NCBI GenBank assembly: GCA_016648135.1
Contig: JADDOH010023187.1
Span: 1-64,000 of the forward strand
Length of the DNA: 64,000 bases
Direction: 5' to 3'
Source of the DNA: Agrypnia vestita
Lineage: Eukaryota; Arthropoda; Insecta; Trichoptera; Phryganeidae
Positions within the stretch are counted from its first letter, which is position 1, and the number at the start of each line of letters is the position of its first letter. Of this stretch, positions 11,530-23,249 are shown piece by piece. The position numbers and the translations under genes are program-made. The notes under the pieces are model-generated. The model ran no database searches. It worked only from the letters and a program-made list of their open reading frames with translations, and was not told the DNA's origin.

Positions 11530-12960
11530 TCAAATTGACACAATAAAAAAATACATTTTCGGTCGATTGTTTTTTATTTTGGTTGCTGGATTTTGCTTTG
11601 GTTCATTAGTAATTTTTTTATCAATGTACCTAAAAATAAAAAAAATTCACCTACTTTTTTACATTTAAACACTAATGTTACAAAATATATTTTTTTTAAT
11701 TTTATAATTTTACTTAAACATTAAATGTAGAAAGAGCGGCAGAAAATATATGCAAATTATTTTATTTTATTTTATGATTTTTTTATCTACGTCCGATTCC
11801 AAAAAAAGTTTAATTATTCTAGAAATCCACATATTTCGAAAGCTGTAATAATCACATATTAAAAATTAAAATATATCACATCCCGGTAGGTTAGGACAAG
11901 AATATCTGTATTTCAGGACTTCGCTAATAAGCCGTTTTATAAAAAAAATGAGAATAACTTTTAGATGACAAAAACATTTATTTTCTTCCCGTTAGACTTT
12001 ATCTAACACATACAAACACACGTGCAACGTTAATACACGAGATCGCAAATAGTTTTAAACACACGCAAAGCACACTTGCGACGGGTATTGAATTTTAGGG
12101 ATATCCTTTTACCCAAAAACGAATAATCGTATTATCGTTCTCATTTCGAACAATAAGCTTATGCTAAACAATACAACCTGCACTCAAGCTCGTAATAAAA
12201 GGAGTCTGATATAATAAAAGGACGTAAGTAATCTTCTCTTTCTTGTTGTAATAAAAATCTTAGACGTGAAACACGGGTTTTCTTAATAGAGGTCACTTTA
12301 TACATATCTAAAGATGATCCCACATTGTGCGGAGAGAAAGGGTTTAAGGGTAGATCTCAGAAAAATGTGGCCAAGATTAAGAAATAGGCTACGAGGGCAA
12401 TGAAGGGTTGAGCATTATGCGGAAAATGTACGTATTATTAAAACGCTTTCAGAAATTACGAGGTTATTACATTACAAGATATTATTATTGGAGATACAAC
12501 TTTTGTGCGAATTTGCGGAAACTATGCTTCGCGGGTATTTTCCTTGATATAATATAAACTCTGAGAAAAATAATATGATAATAAATGATAAAAATAATCG
12601 GGACGAACGTAGTAGACAAAACAAATAAAGATACTTTTAAGATATCTAAAAATAAATATTATTAAACAGGGTGGAAAAACAGAGTTCGTGTCCTGTAGTG
12701 ATTGTGCCCTAATAATAATCCAGAACTATCGACAAAAATTAAGGAGTTAAGTAACTAAAATGTTTAAAATTTTATTTAAACATAAAACGAATAGGAAAAA
12801 TAATATATGCATATAATATATAAAAGTATTGAATATTTTTTAAGTTTATTTTTTATAACTAAATTATAGATGTGTAGACGAAATACCTACAAAGAGTATT
12901 TCAAAATTAATGATATAATTTTAAAATGTCACAGCAGCCAAAAATATTTGGGAAACCACA
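11530..12960. other. unannotated AT-rich sequence
   Basis: No gene, RNA or repeat could be supported. Confidence 0.45.
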
Positions 12961-12964
12961 TTAT

Positions 12965-13135
12965 ATTTATTCACTTATTTAAGAATTATCTGACAATCCA
13001 CATGCTTGGATAGCTTTCCATGGGTGGTTGCGTGCATTTGAGTTTTTCTACCTTTTTCATCATCTATCCATACGTCATCACTGGCAGTACGCACGATTGG
13101 AAGACTTTTCTTTTTAAACTTATTAGGATCTAAAA
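12965..13135 (-). pseudogene. RTE-like LINE reverse transcriptase fragment
   Basis: The minus strand encodes KRKVFQSCVLPVMTYG, the well-known motif after the RT thumb of insect RTE elements (compare YPTYGLETVTLT in the copy at 4945). It is followed by a degenerate KLKCTQPPMESYPSMWIV matching KLKCAQRAMERQMLGISL of that copy. Stops and small deletions show it is a relic. It directly adjoins the SINE-like block at 13141. Confidence 0.7.
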
Positions 13136-13140
13136 CCTAA

Positions 13141-13272
13141 TTTATAAATTAATTAGAAAGACATACAGATAAATCAAATCAACAAAAAAATATTTGGCTG
13201 CTACCGGGATTCGAACCACGGATCTCCTTCCTATCCGGGGCAGGCGCCTTATCCAATTACGCTATAGCGGCC
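13141..13272 (-). mobile_element. SINE with tRNA-Arg-like head, 5' part
   Basis: The minus strand from 13272 to 13196 folds as a degenerate tRNA. The acceptor arms GGCCGCT and AGCAGCC have one mismatch, the A box TAGCGTAATTGG and the B box GGTTCGAATCC match consensus, and the anticodon-loop region CCCCGGA suggests an Arg(CCG) origin. The D stem is broken, so a functional tRNA is unlikely. Downstream on the minus strand comes a body with ATTTGATTTxTCTGTATGTC, shared with 13486-13678 and 30110-30365. This is a Pol III type SINE head and part of its body. Confidence 0.65.
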
Positions 13273-13485
13273 TCCTACGTTTTTCCTGAATTCCTATTTC
13301 CGTGAATATATCGACCTCATATTTGAGTCTCATTGATTCATTGATTAACATATATTATCCATTTTTAGAGCAATACACTTTTTCTGGTACGGTAGGCACA
13401 AATTACTTTGTGTATCTGCCGCTAGGAAACGCCAAAATTAACCGTTAAGTCATTTTGTATTTTTAGACACATTTGATACAACACA

Positions 13486-13678
13486 CATATATTATATTCA
13501 AGAACACATTTTTATTGTGAAGTTGCAATTTTTTCAGAACAAGTTCTGTGATAAATCTAAATTAATTTTTCTGTATGTCTTTCTAATTGATTAAAAAATT
13601 TGGTTGTAAATTTCGCAGAATTTTGTTCTGAAAAAATTGCAACTTCACAATAAGAATGTGTTCTTGAATATAATTATT
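13486..13678. mobile_element. inverted pair of SINE-body 3' segments
   Basis: Arms of about 57 bp, ATTATATTCAAGAACACATT onward at 13490 and its complement ending near 13676, include TATTGTGAAGTTGCAATTTT. The centre carries CTGTATGTCTTTCTAATTGA, the same body sequence as in the tRNA-headed block at 13141. The plus-oriented half therefore continues the SINE body and the left arm is a reversed copy of its 3' end, giving a palindromic remnant. Confidence 0.65.
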
Positions 13679-14039
13679 GGGATCTCTTTGTTTTCAAAAA
13701 TATGTTTGAGTTTTCCAAAAGCAGCCCGGCTCGTTCCTATTTGTCTTGGTCTATGATTGTTCGTACCGATAATAATACTTTCTCACTTTCAACCTTCTGA
13801 TCGCACATTCAGCGACTACTGGCCAAAATCCCAACATTTTCTTTTCATTTCAATATATTTTTTATTCCGATCTAAATAAATATCTGTAAAGATTTTGCGC
13901 GTTCATTTACTCGCGGAGAATTTCTCCAATTAAGTGAGGCATTGTGTAACCATTCCCGGGGGTGTGCTAACGAACATCCCTCGTTACATAAAAATAATTA
14001 TTGTGGCCGCAGTCGTGCGCACGCCCTTTATTTTATTTT

Positions 14040-14068
14040 AGCTCTGTCTTTTATTTAAAGACAGAGCT
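14040..14068. repeat. perfect hairpin, 12-bp arms
   Basis: AGCTCTGTCTTT, a TATTT loop, then AAAGACAGAGCT. The arms are exactly complementary. Confidence 0.85.
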
Positions 14069-14501
14069 AGCTGAGGTTATACACCCATTATATGATCGTC
14101 CAATCATCATCATTTTAATCGTATTTGACGATAATTTTTAACATTCCATAAATTTAAGAGCTAAATTAAACTCCGTATTTGATCGAGTTTATTAAGAATA
14201 TAAAATGTCATTAAAAATAGCACTAAATAATTAAATTATATTAACTTCTTGTTAATTTTACCTGTTCCGGTTAAATAATTGTTATTTCATAGTTTTTTTA
14301 TAGTCTTTTCATTTAAGGACGATAGAAAAGTCTGAATCTCGATAGATAATAACTGCCTTTTATTCTTACGCTCGCATCTAACCACTGTTTAATGGTGCCT
14401 TTACGCAGCGTCCAATTGATTGCTCTTTTATTTCTTATATTACCAGCAAATTTAGTTATTTTACTTTAAGTACTGGTCCTCCATTCGCGTTATCTTCCGG
14501 A

Positions 14502-14564
14502 TTAAAAAAACTGAAACGTCAAACATCCGGATAGTCTGGATGTTTGACGTTTCATTTTTTTAAT
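14502..14564. repeat. near-perfect palindrome with 9-nt loop
   Basis: GAAACGTCAAACATCC at 14513-14528 pairs exactly with 14538-14553. The flanks (TTAAAAAAACT / ATTTTTTTAA) extend the pairing to about 26 bp with one mismatch. Both outer ends read TTAA, which could mark a tiny palindromic transposon end. Confidence 0.85.
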
Positions 14565-15639
14565 ATGTGAACTACATTTTCTATTTACTTCATTCTGCGA
14601 ACGCTATATTTAAAGCTCTATCCCGTTAAGACATTGCAACCATAAACCTACTTTTTGAATGAATTAACGGTGGCAGATTATATTTGATAATAAAAAGTTA
14701 TTGTTACGATAACCAAAAATTGATAAAATTATTTTTTAACACAAATTTATTCTTATGGGTGGTAACAATTATATTTATTTTATATACATTTAAGTATGTA
14801 TTTCTCGTGTGATTATGATTGCATCTTATACGCACTACACCGCTCTTAACAATTTTTTACAAATCCTTGTAGTATAAAGCAAAGAAAAAATAAATAAACC
14901 CAACAATAAAAATTAAATAAAGCAAACTGAAAGTATACAAGTGAGATAGGTAGATGCAAGGTAAACTGATTGAAGACATTGATTTGTTTTAAGGTATTGT
15001 GTTATATTGCACTAGTTGCTACTCTTAAAACTAGAGTAGTGAAATATAAAACCATTAATTAAACTCGAGTAGAGATAATATTTTTTCTCTTAGTCACAAC
15101 AGAGCGCCATCCATGTATTGAAATTTTCTTCAATCTTTTGGGTACCCACATATATCTTGCAGGGCTGTATCGATATTGATTGCCCGAATACTATCTTCCT
15201 AGGGCTTGTACACTATGGACTGGTGTATGAGTGCTTTTTTGCGGTAAAAGACTTATCCACTCTCGATTTGATTTGTGAGAATTTAACCTTTTATTATACA
15301 ACTATTAGGATTAGTTTATATTACAATATTATACAACTATTAGGATCGATTAGGTAAAGCGCTAATAGAGTTCGAATTTTAAGATCCCTATATTTTTTTG
15401 ACTAAAAATATTTTGTAAATGTTTTCACATGATTTTAATTATGATTTTAAATAATATATTTCTATAAGAATATAATCATTACAGCATCAACAAGCATACG
15501 AGTATTTATTAACTTTTGGGTTGCTGGGGTATTGGTCTGTCGGGATTTTTGACATTCGGGATTTCGACCCAAACCTAAAATAAATAATTATGTTAAATTG
15601 CACAAGTTACGCAGAGCCGATGCTATTTATATGGGAAAA

Positions 15640-15870
15640 GTACACGGAAGTCTTTATAGATCCAGGGTTTATCACCTGTATTAGTTGACTTGTGTGTGAT
15701 CACACAAAGGAACATTGTGTGATCACTCTACACAATGTACCGTTCACCAATTCCATCCCAAGAACATCCACACTTTATCAAATTTTTGAAAGTTCAAAAT
15801 CAGTTTCCTTAATATATTCTAATGGACTATACTACAGACATATAGAGTACTTCACATGACATAATATACA
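15640..15870 (+). repeat. family X repeat, copy 1
   Basis: Contains GGAAGTCTTTATAG, a CCAGGGTTTATCACC block, GATCACTCTACACAATGTA, then CACCAATTCC and AAGAACATCCACAC. The same order is found at 23250-23740, 52882-53020 and, inverted, at 39644-39905. The class is unknown and there is no coding sequence. Confidence 0.65.
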
Positions 15871-17219
15871 TTGGTTTTTGCCGCTGGTATCTCTTCATTT
15901 ATTTAATTTATTCTTTATTTATTTTAAAATTAATACATTGTTGGAATTGTTTATTTACTCAGGGATAATAAATCGTGTAAATATTACCCCTTCGTATTCA
16001 CCTGTGCGTCATATATTATGTAAGAATATTTCGTAATATGCTTTTATGTTGTGTGTGCTAAACTTGAAAACATATCATTTATTTTATTTTATTATAAAAT
16101 TTTATTTGATAATAAAATTTTATATTTTTATCATTTTTTATTTTTTTTATTATTATTTTTTTATATTATTTTTTTTATATTATTTATAGTAAAATTATAA
16201 AAAAAAAATAATGAAAAATAAACTTAAAATTCTAAAAATACTATGAGCTAAGAGAGGATTTTATATGCATGAAATACAAATTTTAATTTTCTGTTTTTTC
16301 GCAATATTTATGAGAAATTTAATTATTTTTTAATGAAATCTTAACGTAACACAGGAATCACAGACACAAAATAAAATCTATATCGTTCTTGTCTCAATTT
16401 GTCATGCTTGTATGCTCCAGCGGAAAGATACTCGCCTAGGCATCGAACTTGATCTAGGAAGTTCAAACCTTGTCGAGGGGAATCGCCAATTAAGTCACAT
16501 TTTAATAGCACAAAGGCATAGTTTACTATAAAAATGTATAAATTGAAGGACTTAAAAAAAATTCTAATTACTTGCAAAACATTAAATAATATACAATAAT
16601 GGCAATTTATTTTGTTTTATAGTATCTTATAGTGTCTCTGTATTGTGAATAATTTATTGGAAAATGCTGGAAATATGATATAGGATATAGCTCTCATTTG
16701 TCAACTGTCACTTTCACACTTGACTCTGTATAATAAGCTCTTAATTTGAGGAAGTCAGACAACTCCTCATCTTAAACAATAGGCTCGACAGATTCAATGG
16801 AATCATATTAATGAGGAACACAATATATTGAAGGAAGTCAAAGGAATTTCCATAGCGCAAACAAACTATTAAACAGTAACAATTTGTAGCTGCTGATTAA
16901 TTTATAAAACTGTTCTAAAGAGGATTATTTATGAGAATCTTTCCGTTTAAGAAAACACATAAATATATATAAAAATGCAAAAATCTCTCTACAATCTCTC
17001 TCTACATACATACATACAATCTACAATGATTGATTCGAGACACCCAAGACGTAAAAACAAGATTTTGACTTCATCACCGTTTTCATTATTTTTGTCATCA
17101 TCATCATCATTATAATTGTCATCATTATCATCCCAATAATGATAATTTCCAATGTCTGTCCTTATCTTTCTATCCAATGGCTGATCTCATTCCGTTTTCG
17201 AAAATTGCATGTTTTTCAA
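15871..17219. other. unannotated sequence with a T-rich low-complexity tract
   Basis: 16070-16215 is almost pure A and T with long T runs. The rest shows no gene. A weak tRNA-like B box near 16455 was rejected. Confidence 0.45.
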
Positions 17220-17254
17220 CTCAACTTTTTGTTAAGCTTCAACAAAAAGTTGAG
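17220..17254. repeat. perfect hairpin, 14-bp arms
   Basis: CTCAACTTTTTGTT and AACAAAAAGTTGAG are exactly complementary, with a 7-nt loop AAGCTTC. It lies within the chance open frame 17139-17558. Confidence 0.85.
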
Positions 17255-17916
17255 CCACCTAAAATGGCGATTGAAAATACTCTTAAGTCACTCCGATTTT
17301 GTCGCTGATTATTTAAAAGATTTTCTAAATTTACATAGATCTCGTTCAATAGTTTCATCAAACAATAAAGGAGGTAGTTCTGAGTCGACTATCAAATTCA
17401 ATACACATATTTGCAATAATTCTTTGTACCTATTAGTTCTTTGGAATTTGCCCTCACTCGAACTTATACTTAATAAAATCATCATATTATATTCCATTTC
17501 AACAGATAATTTTTTAGGAGTAAGCTTATTTCAACAGGTTATTGCTATTGTTATATAATTCAACATATTTTATTGTGTAAAACACAAAACATCTGTGAGC
17601 GATCCGAATTCCGAGGGATGAATTTTGGAATGGCGTTTGCTGTGATGCGAAAAACTTGGTCCATAATAAACGGAAGTCATTTTTTAAAATGGTTTTAATA
17701 ATTGCTGATTATAATGCGGCTGTGGATTGCGAATTCGAAATGGCAACAATTAACACGTCCGTTCTCGACACCACATATAAATGTACACATAACAATTCAC
17801 ACTGCAGAATGGGCGAAGCCCTAGTTAAGAGCAGAATACAATACTGTAAATCTTATCAAATTGAAAGTTCCTTATGTTTATTTTCAATATTTTTTATCAG
17901 CCAATAATACAAAAAA
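17255..17916. other. unannotated sequence with opposed chance frames
   Basis: Open frames run on both strands (17139-17558 plus, 17309-17497 minus, 17656-17907 plus), but none has a recognisable motif. An old transposase is possible and cannot be shown. Confidence 0.3.
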
Positions 17917-17961
17917 GTTTATTATAAACGTATGATTAATAATCATACGTTTATAATAAAC
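17917..17961. repeat. perfect 45-nt palindrome
   Basis: Two 22-nt arms, exactly complementary, around a single central A (17939). The left arm begins GTTTATTATAAACGTATG. Palindromes this exact with no loop are unstable on an evolutionary scale, so it is probably young. Confidence 0.9.
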
Positions 17962-18239
17962 TCCGATAAAATATATAAACTATAAAAAAATGTAAAATTG
18001 ATATGTAGGAACATAATATACTGTTGATTAATTAAATTTTTAAAAAGCAAGATCTATCAAATTCTAATAAAATATTAAGAAATATTAAAACAAAAACTAC
18101 TTTATTATATTTACAGTTACATTTTTTATGGTTCATTAAACTAATATAATATTTTAAAAGGATGAGCGAGGAAAGGATAGCAAAAAATAGCGGTGTTAAA
18201 GGCACACATTGCAACAAAGCAAATTATTTAATTGGTTAT

Positions 18240-18480
18240 GTTATAGTTTGGTCATGTGAAATGAATGGCCGAGGAGACGATAGTAAATAAAATAGATTAA
18301 CCGAGTGCTGAAGATAGCAGGAACAAAAAACTTCTACAAAAAAAATGGCATGATCAGATTTACGAATTATTAGAGAATGGCCCTGTTAAAACCTTCAATA
18401 ATTGAAGAGTGTGCGTGATAATATGTATGAATATGGTTGAAGGAAAAGTGGCATGCCAGGATAGAGTAGAAAACAAGAAA
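18240..18480 (+). pseudogene. LINE C-terminal relic, WHDQI family, copy 1
   Basis: Reading FGHVK.MAEETIVNKID, then KKWHDQIYELLENGPVKT, then CMNMVE and ACQDRVEN, this matches the better copy at 27748-28233 (FGYVERMNEERMIRKIY, TWHDQINQILEDGPVST, CMNVDEARVVCQDR) position by position. It is the extreme C-terminus of a non-LTR polymerase with frame changes and stops, and is dead. Confidence 0.7.
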
Positions 18481-19027
18481 AACAACAAGAAAACAATAGG
18501 TCGGAAGTGACTGGCACTTACTACAGCCCACATAAAAGAAAATTAGGCTGATAAATATGTCACTTGTGATCTGATGAAGCATGCGAATCCAATCAATAAA
18601 AATCACCCTACAAAATCAAATGCCGTGTTGGAGTGCTTATTGAAAATACCCAAAGAATGTGTTCATTTCCCCTAACTACGGAAAGTGACGTCAAAGTGTA
18701 TCTGGGCAGCCTTCGCAAAATTTTAAAAGGATTTCCGTTTCCCAGCGCCGGGGGATTCGGAGCAAATAAGGCGAAGGGGGTCGGTAAAATAAAAGTTTGA
18801 AAAACGTCAAACGCGATTTATGCTCCGCCTTTGTGATTGGGGCCCCAAATTATTCTGTCAAGTTTTCAAATAGAAAAACATATTATTCTTTCTCCCGCCA
18901 TGACACACGGGCGTGACTTCAGGGAGCGGGTGCTCAATACGACGCTTAATAATACAATCGTCGAAAAATTTTATCCTTTCTTAGAATATTTATATTTTTG
19001 GCATTCTGTTTTCAGCTTCACGTTTTT
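18481..19027. other. unannotated sequence
   Basis: A GC-richer patch at 18690-18850 has no convincing exon structure. Nothing is called. Confidence 0.35.
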
Positions 19028-19340
19028 CTTCTTCTTCTATAACGCCCTCGTGGGAATCGGAAGTCCGTAACAGCACTCACAAAAGAACGCCCTCCATTCA
19101 TTGATGTCGCCTTTGTGGTTAAGTCTGTTGGGTAAACGCCTACCTTTTAAAGCTCTGTCTTGACACTCTCCGCCCATCTCTTTTGCGGCCTCCCCTCGAT
19201 CTTGATCCTGTTGTCTCGCGTATAAAGGCTTTGTAGGACACATATCTCTCACTACATGTCCCGCCAAATACGGCCTCCGTTCTTTCACTTTTCTTAGTAT
19301 ATCTGCGGCTCGTACCATTCTCAAAGTCACATACGACAGA
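19028..19340 (-). pseudogene. LINE C-terminal relic with GAA tail
   Basis: The minus strand reads VKERRPYLAGHVVR, then after a frame change IEGRPQKRWAESVKTEL, the AGHV..R and GRPxKRW motifs of LINE polymerase C-termini. It then runs to a (GAA)n tail at 19035-19026. The minus open frame at 19037-19444 is one frame of this relic. Confidence 0.6.
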
Positions 19341-19444
19341 ATAGCCCAGAACCCAGAATATGAAAACTTTAATGGTCTAACCCACCTGATGATAGGAACT
19401 GCGCCTCTTGAAACAAAAGCAATAACAAAGGCAAAACTCGTCAT

Positions 19445-20300
19445 ATATGTAGAAAAAGGATAAGTTTATTGAAAAATAAAATTCTGACTAAAGTTTGTCT
19501 GTACAACTACAAAACAATATATTTTTTATTTATTACAAAAGTTTAAAAGACATCCAACTGAAAATATTTTTGGAAAAGTATTGTTTATGAATTAAAAATC
19601 TAAAATTTATGCAAATTACACAGCATTTTCTTGCAATGTGAGGAAAAATGATAGTATTATACTTTCATAAATTTAATGATACGTTAAAAAAGTATGTATA
19701 TCTTAAAAGTACGAAGCTTGTTTTGGAAAAATATGATTTACAGTTGAAATATGTATTCAGCAACATAAGGGACATTTTAACCGTTTAAACCTTGATGACC
19801 ATAATCTATTGTCCATTATGCCACATGTAATATATATATTTACTTATAAATGTTCTTTTTACGTTGGGAAAGCAGTGAAATGTGTTATTTAATCTGTAAT
19901 TATTAAAACTGACAAATCATCAGATAACCTTCTACTAAGGACATTTGATTTATTTCACACTTATATGCAATAGTTGGATAAAATATAATAAAAAATAAAA
20001 AATAACTTAAACAATCGGTAGTCTCTAGGTATTAATCTACTAAGTAGTCTGAGCAATAGTGATCACATACTTTGACGGAACGAAATTTTAAGAAATATTT
20101 AAACTATAGAAAAATAAATAGGTGTGTAAATAATAATTAAGAGGAACATTTCTTATTATTTATCATGACCCCTAAGTAATTCATTTTTCTGTAATAAAAT
20201 TGTTTTAATATTTAAATAATCAAATTTTATTGTCTGTGTGTTTGTAATTTCCTTAATATAACGTCCGTAATTTCATTCCAATTCATGGCTAAAAAACGAA
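19445..20300. other. unannotated AT-rich sequence
   Basis: No feature could be supported. Confidence 0.45.
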
Positions 20301-20304
20301 ATTA

Positions 20305-20400
20305 CACGGCTGGAATTTGAGCCTCGAACCTCGGACGTGCAAATGCCAGTTAGACACCCTAGCGACATTTATTTTTATTGTTACCACCGCCTTTCCGTGG
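20305..20400 (-). mobile_element. possible tRNA-derived SINE head
   Basis: On the minus strand a GTCGCTAGGGTGTCTAACTGG segment is followed, about 14 nt later, by CGAGGTTCGAGGCTC, which resembles A and B boxes of a Pol III promoter. The acceptor pairing is poor, so this is a SINE head or decayed tRNA copy at best. Confidence 0.4.
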
Positions 20401-20653
20401 ACCGTCAAAAATATACTGTAGGTATATACTAGGACTTATTAAAGACGCAAACCATTTCATGTTCTGTGATTTTTCACGGGTGTACGGCTAGTCGTATATA
20501 ATACTTAACTATAATATTTTCATGTTACACGAAATAATATTTTAAGGTTTTGGGTATAATTACTTCTCGCAAATTCTACCCCAAGGCGGATATTTACATA
20601 GGGTGTTAAGACGAGCATGGAACTTGTGATTGCTTTACATTATACAACGTATA

Positions 20654-21150
20654 CAGTAGAACCTCGTTTATTCGAAATACATGGGACCCAAAAAACATTT
20701 CGAATTATGCGGAATCAAGTTAATTTTGAATTCAAGATACAAAAAAATCACAATGCGGTAACTGCAAAATTCGCCAAACATCGTGAAAAAGCCATTAATA
20801 TTGCGAAAAACTTCTGTATTTTTGCATATTTCATAAAATCATTTCGAAAAATTAATATTTATAACGCTTGTACAAATATTTCGTCATTTATATTACTAAA
20901 GATTTATTTTACCCGATATTGACATATTTACGTTTGTGAAAGAAACCAAAATATTTTTTAAATTTTGTCAAAACTTCAAATTTTTTTTAATTAGATATGC
21001 GATCTAAAATGTATTGATTTATGGTGAAAGGGGCTAAAAGATATTTAGAATTACAAATTTTCGGGGTTAAAATACTATGAAATTAAAATTTTCGTTTTAA
21101 AAAATTCTTATTATGGCAAATTTCGAATTATCGGGGTACGAATTATCAAA
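20654..21150. mobile_element. pogo/Tigger-type non-autonomous element
   Basis: After a TA at 20652-20653 the sequence begins CAGTAGAACCTCGTTTATTC, the classic pogo/Tigger terminal motif, followed by CGAATTATGCGG. Near the right side TTTCGAATTATCGGGGTACG at about 21119 is the matching subterminal motif, but the expected terminal complement (GGTTCTACTG) is degraded. The open frame at 20617-20922 crosses the left end and shows no transposase motif, so this looks like a MITE. Confidence 0.6.
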
Positions 21151-21159
21151 ATGTTAGGT

Positions 21160-22162
21160 AAGCTTTCTGTCTCCAAGGTAGTCAAGTCTTTTTTTCAAAG
21201 CAAGAGCTTGTTTTAGTAAAATAATGACTAATAACAGTGATGGGGCATATACTGTGGCACGCATTTTTACTATTTAAAGAAAAAGAAAAATAATTGGAAA
21301 GGTTTTGATTAGATTATATTTATTACCCTTCTTTTATATAATTGTGTAAGTACTTTGAATGTTTCAGTCTACCTAAGAAGTTACCGAGTTCAAAACTCAG
21401 TGATATCACAAATATCTTATTTCACCTAAAAATATTTACAGTATAAAAATATATAATTAATAAACAAATATATTTTTATTTTATATATTTAAAATAGTAC
21501 CAAAATTTAATGTTTTTATTTTTCAGATCTGATTTATATAATTCAGATTTAATATATGTATATATATGTATTCAACTGTACATTACTATTATGGAGAATT
21601 AATCATGTGAAATATCATCTTCAATTAGTTCGTGTTCATTAATTAATTACATTGTTATTCAAAGTGATACTATTGTTGATAAATTTTATAAATCCTTAAT
21701 AATTAAATAATTTAATAAATTAGATATAGAAGTAAAAAGTATTAAATTAAACAACAAACTGTGTTTCATATAAATACACTACAGAACAAATATAGAATTG
21801 ATCGCAATATAAACAATATAGGATATTAACAACACAAAGAAAACACTTTATTTATACCACTATTGAATTGATAAATCAAAACACTTCAAAAACAGTGGTA
21901 CCTACATTCAAAAGGATATTTAAGAAGAAAAATATGTTTAATTAAATAATATTTATCAGTGGGGAAGGAGAATTAAAATATAATAAATATTTTTTCTAAT
22001 TATATTTAAAATATTTTCCTGATTGAGGTGTTAATGGTGCACTTAATTGTTAACAGTAAAGAAATTTACCATTCTTATATGATTGTATGTACAATGCTTA
22101 TTTATTTATATTTTAGTAACTACATTACATAAAATATACTCAATACCAACATTTTTTTCCAG
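21160..22162. other. unannotated AT-rich sequence
   Basis: Nothing supportable. Confidence 0.45.
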
Positions 22163-22237
22163 ACTCATCATCTTGAGACCGTCTCAAGTCACTCAACATT
22201 GACGTTTATCAGAAGAAACGACAAAAGCACAGCCAGG
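22163..22237 (+). CDS. candidate 75-nt internal exon, unknown gene
   Basis: Preceded by a strong acceptor (CATTTTTTTCCAG) and followed by AGG|GTAAAT, the block is open for exactly 25 codons in phase 0, beginning THHLETVSSHSTLTFIRRND. It stands out from very AT-rich flanks by base composition. Its phase does not join directly to the candidate at 3432, so other exons would be needed. No family is recognised. Confidence 0.35.
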
Positions 22238-23249
22238 GTAAATATTTATATCTAATACTTATTCTAGGAGCATTCCAATAAAGGCAATAAGAATTACCCG
22301 CATTATATCTGAGGTTGTACATCAAAGCGGGATAATAAGACTTCACCGGATATCCATTAAAGCGTTTCGCATTGCCAAACATGGAAACAGGGAGACAGGC
22401 GTTTTCATATTTTAATATGCCAACAAAAACTGTACTAATGGCCGTTTACATAATGGAAAGCCCTAAAATATTCCGAATGTCGCTTCAGAAACGTTCTGGA
22501 ATGGGGCCGCGCCATATGAATGTCAATGAGTTGTGAACTTTTTCAATTTTAGCATATGGGATGTCTGAACAATGGTGTTGGTGGAACCTTGACATCGTCA
22601 CCTCGCGTCTGTGTTATTGGATAACGCTCAAAGTTTTCACCCTTCGCGCATCACCCCTGAAGCCTACTAATCCGTTAACAGTTTTAAGTAAAGAATTATC
22701 AAGCGAAATTCAATAATTTTGCGAATCTGTAATGATGAGGAAAAAAAACACTACATACTAAAAAATACTAATTAATATTTGACTTTGTTGGACAAAATGA
22801 TAGTATATAACCACTTAAAATTACTTTTTTCTCTATCGGTTTCGAGACGTAACCTCTACATCGGGACAAACAGTACACTAGTATGTAAGTGTCGTTACAC
22901 ACCACAACGATAGTATTATTTACACACCAACACTATCACAAAATACTCTTCACATGCGTGTTACTATAACTAAAGGCCTACATGCACTTAGTTATGATGC
23001 CTTAATATGGTGCCTTATTAACTTCTTTGTCTTTTTTTTCCTTTTAATTTTTGATTAGAGTTTTTTAATCTTTGTTATCTTTGATTATGATAATGATGAT
23101 GATAAATGAATTGAATTAATCTCTGAATATCCCTGAATAGCCTGTGAATAGTTTGAAAACTCATAAATGATTTTTCAATATCTGGGCACTAAACATATAT
23201 GTGGGAGATTAATTAATATTAATTATAATAAATTACAGATGTCTCAAAG
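22238..23249. other. unannotated sequence
   Basis: A 50-codon open stretch after TTTCAATTTTAG near 22555 was noted but has no recognisable content. A GGTTTCGAGACG motif at about 22843 is a weak hammerhead-like remnant on the minus strand. Confidence 0.35.

Larger units (their letters stand above)
13680..15639. other. unannotated AT-rich sequence with two hairpins
   Basis: No gene is supported. The open frame at 15118-15357 has no domain. A 19-bp block TTATACAACTATTAGGAT is repeated at about 15293 and 15329. Hairpins at 14040-14068 and 14502-14564 are listed separately. Confidence 0.45.

Noticed and set aside
13196..13272. Functional tRNA-Arg gene on the minus strand
   Set aside because: The A and B boxes are good, but the D stem does not pair, the acceptor has a mismatch and the sequence continues into a repeated SINE body.
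16400..16480. tRNA-like SINE around AAGTTCAAACC
   Set aside because: No credible A box and no acceptor pairing, and the body of neither SINE family follows.
17139..17558. 139-codon open frame on the plus strand
   Set aside because: No recognisable domain, opposed open frame on the minus strand, and it spans a perfect hairpin and low-complexity sequence. Treated as chance.
22555..22710. Exon after TTTCAATTTTAG (YGMSEQWCWWNLDIVTSRLC)
   Set aside because: No donor site at the end of the open stretch and no recognisable content.
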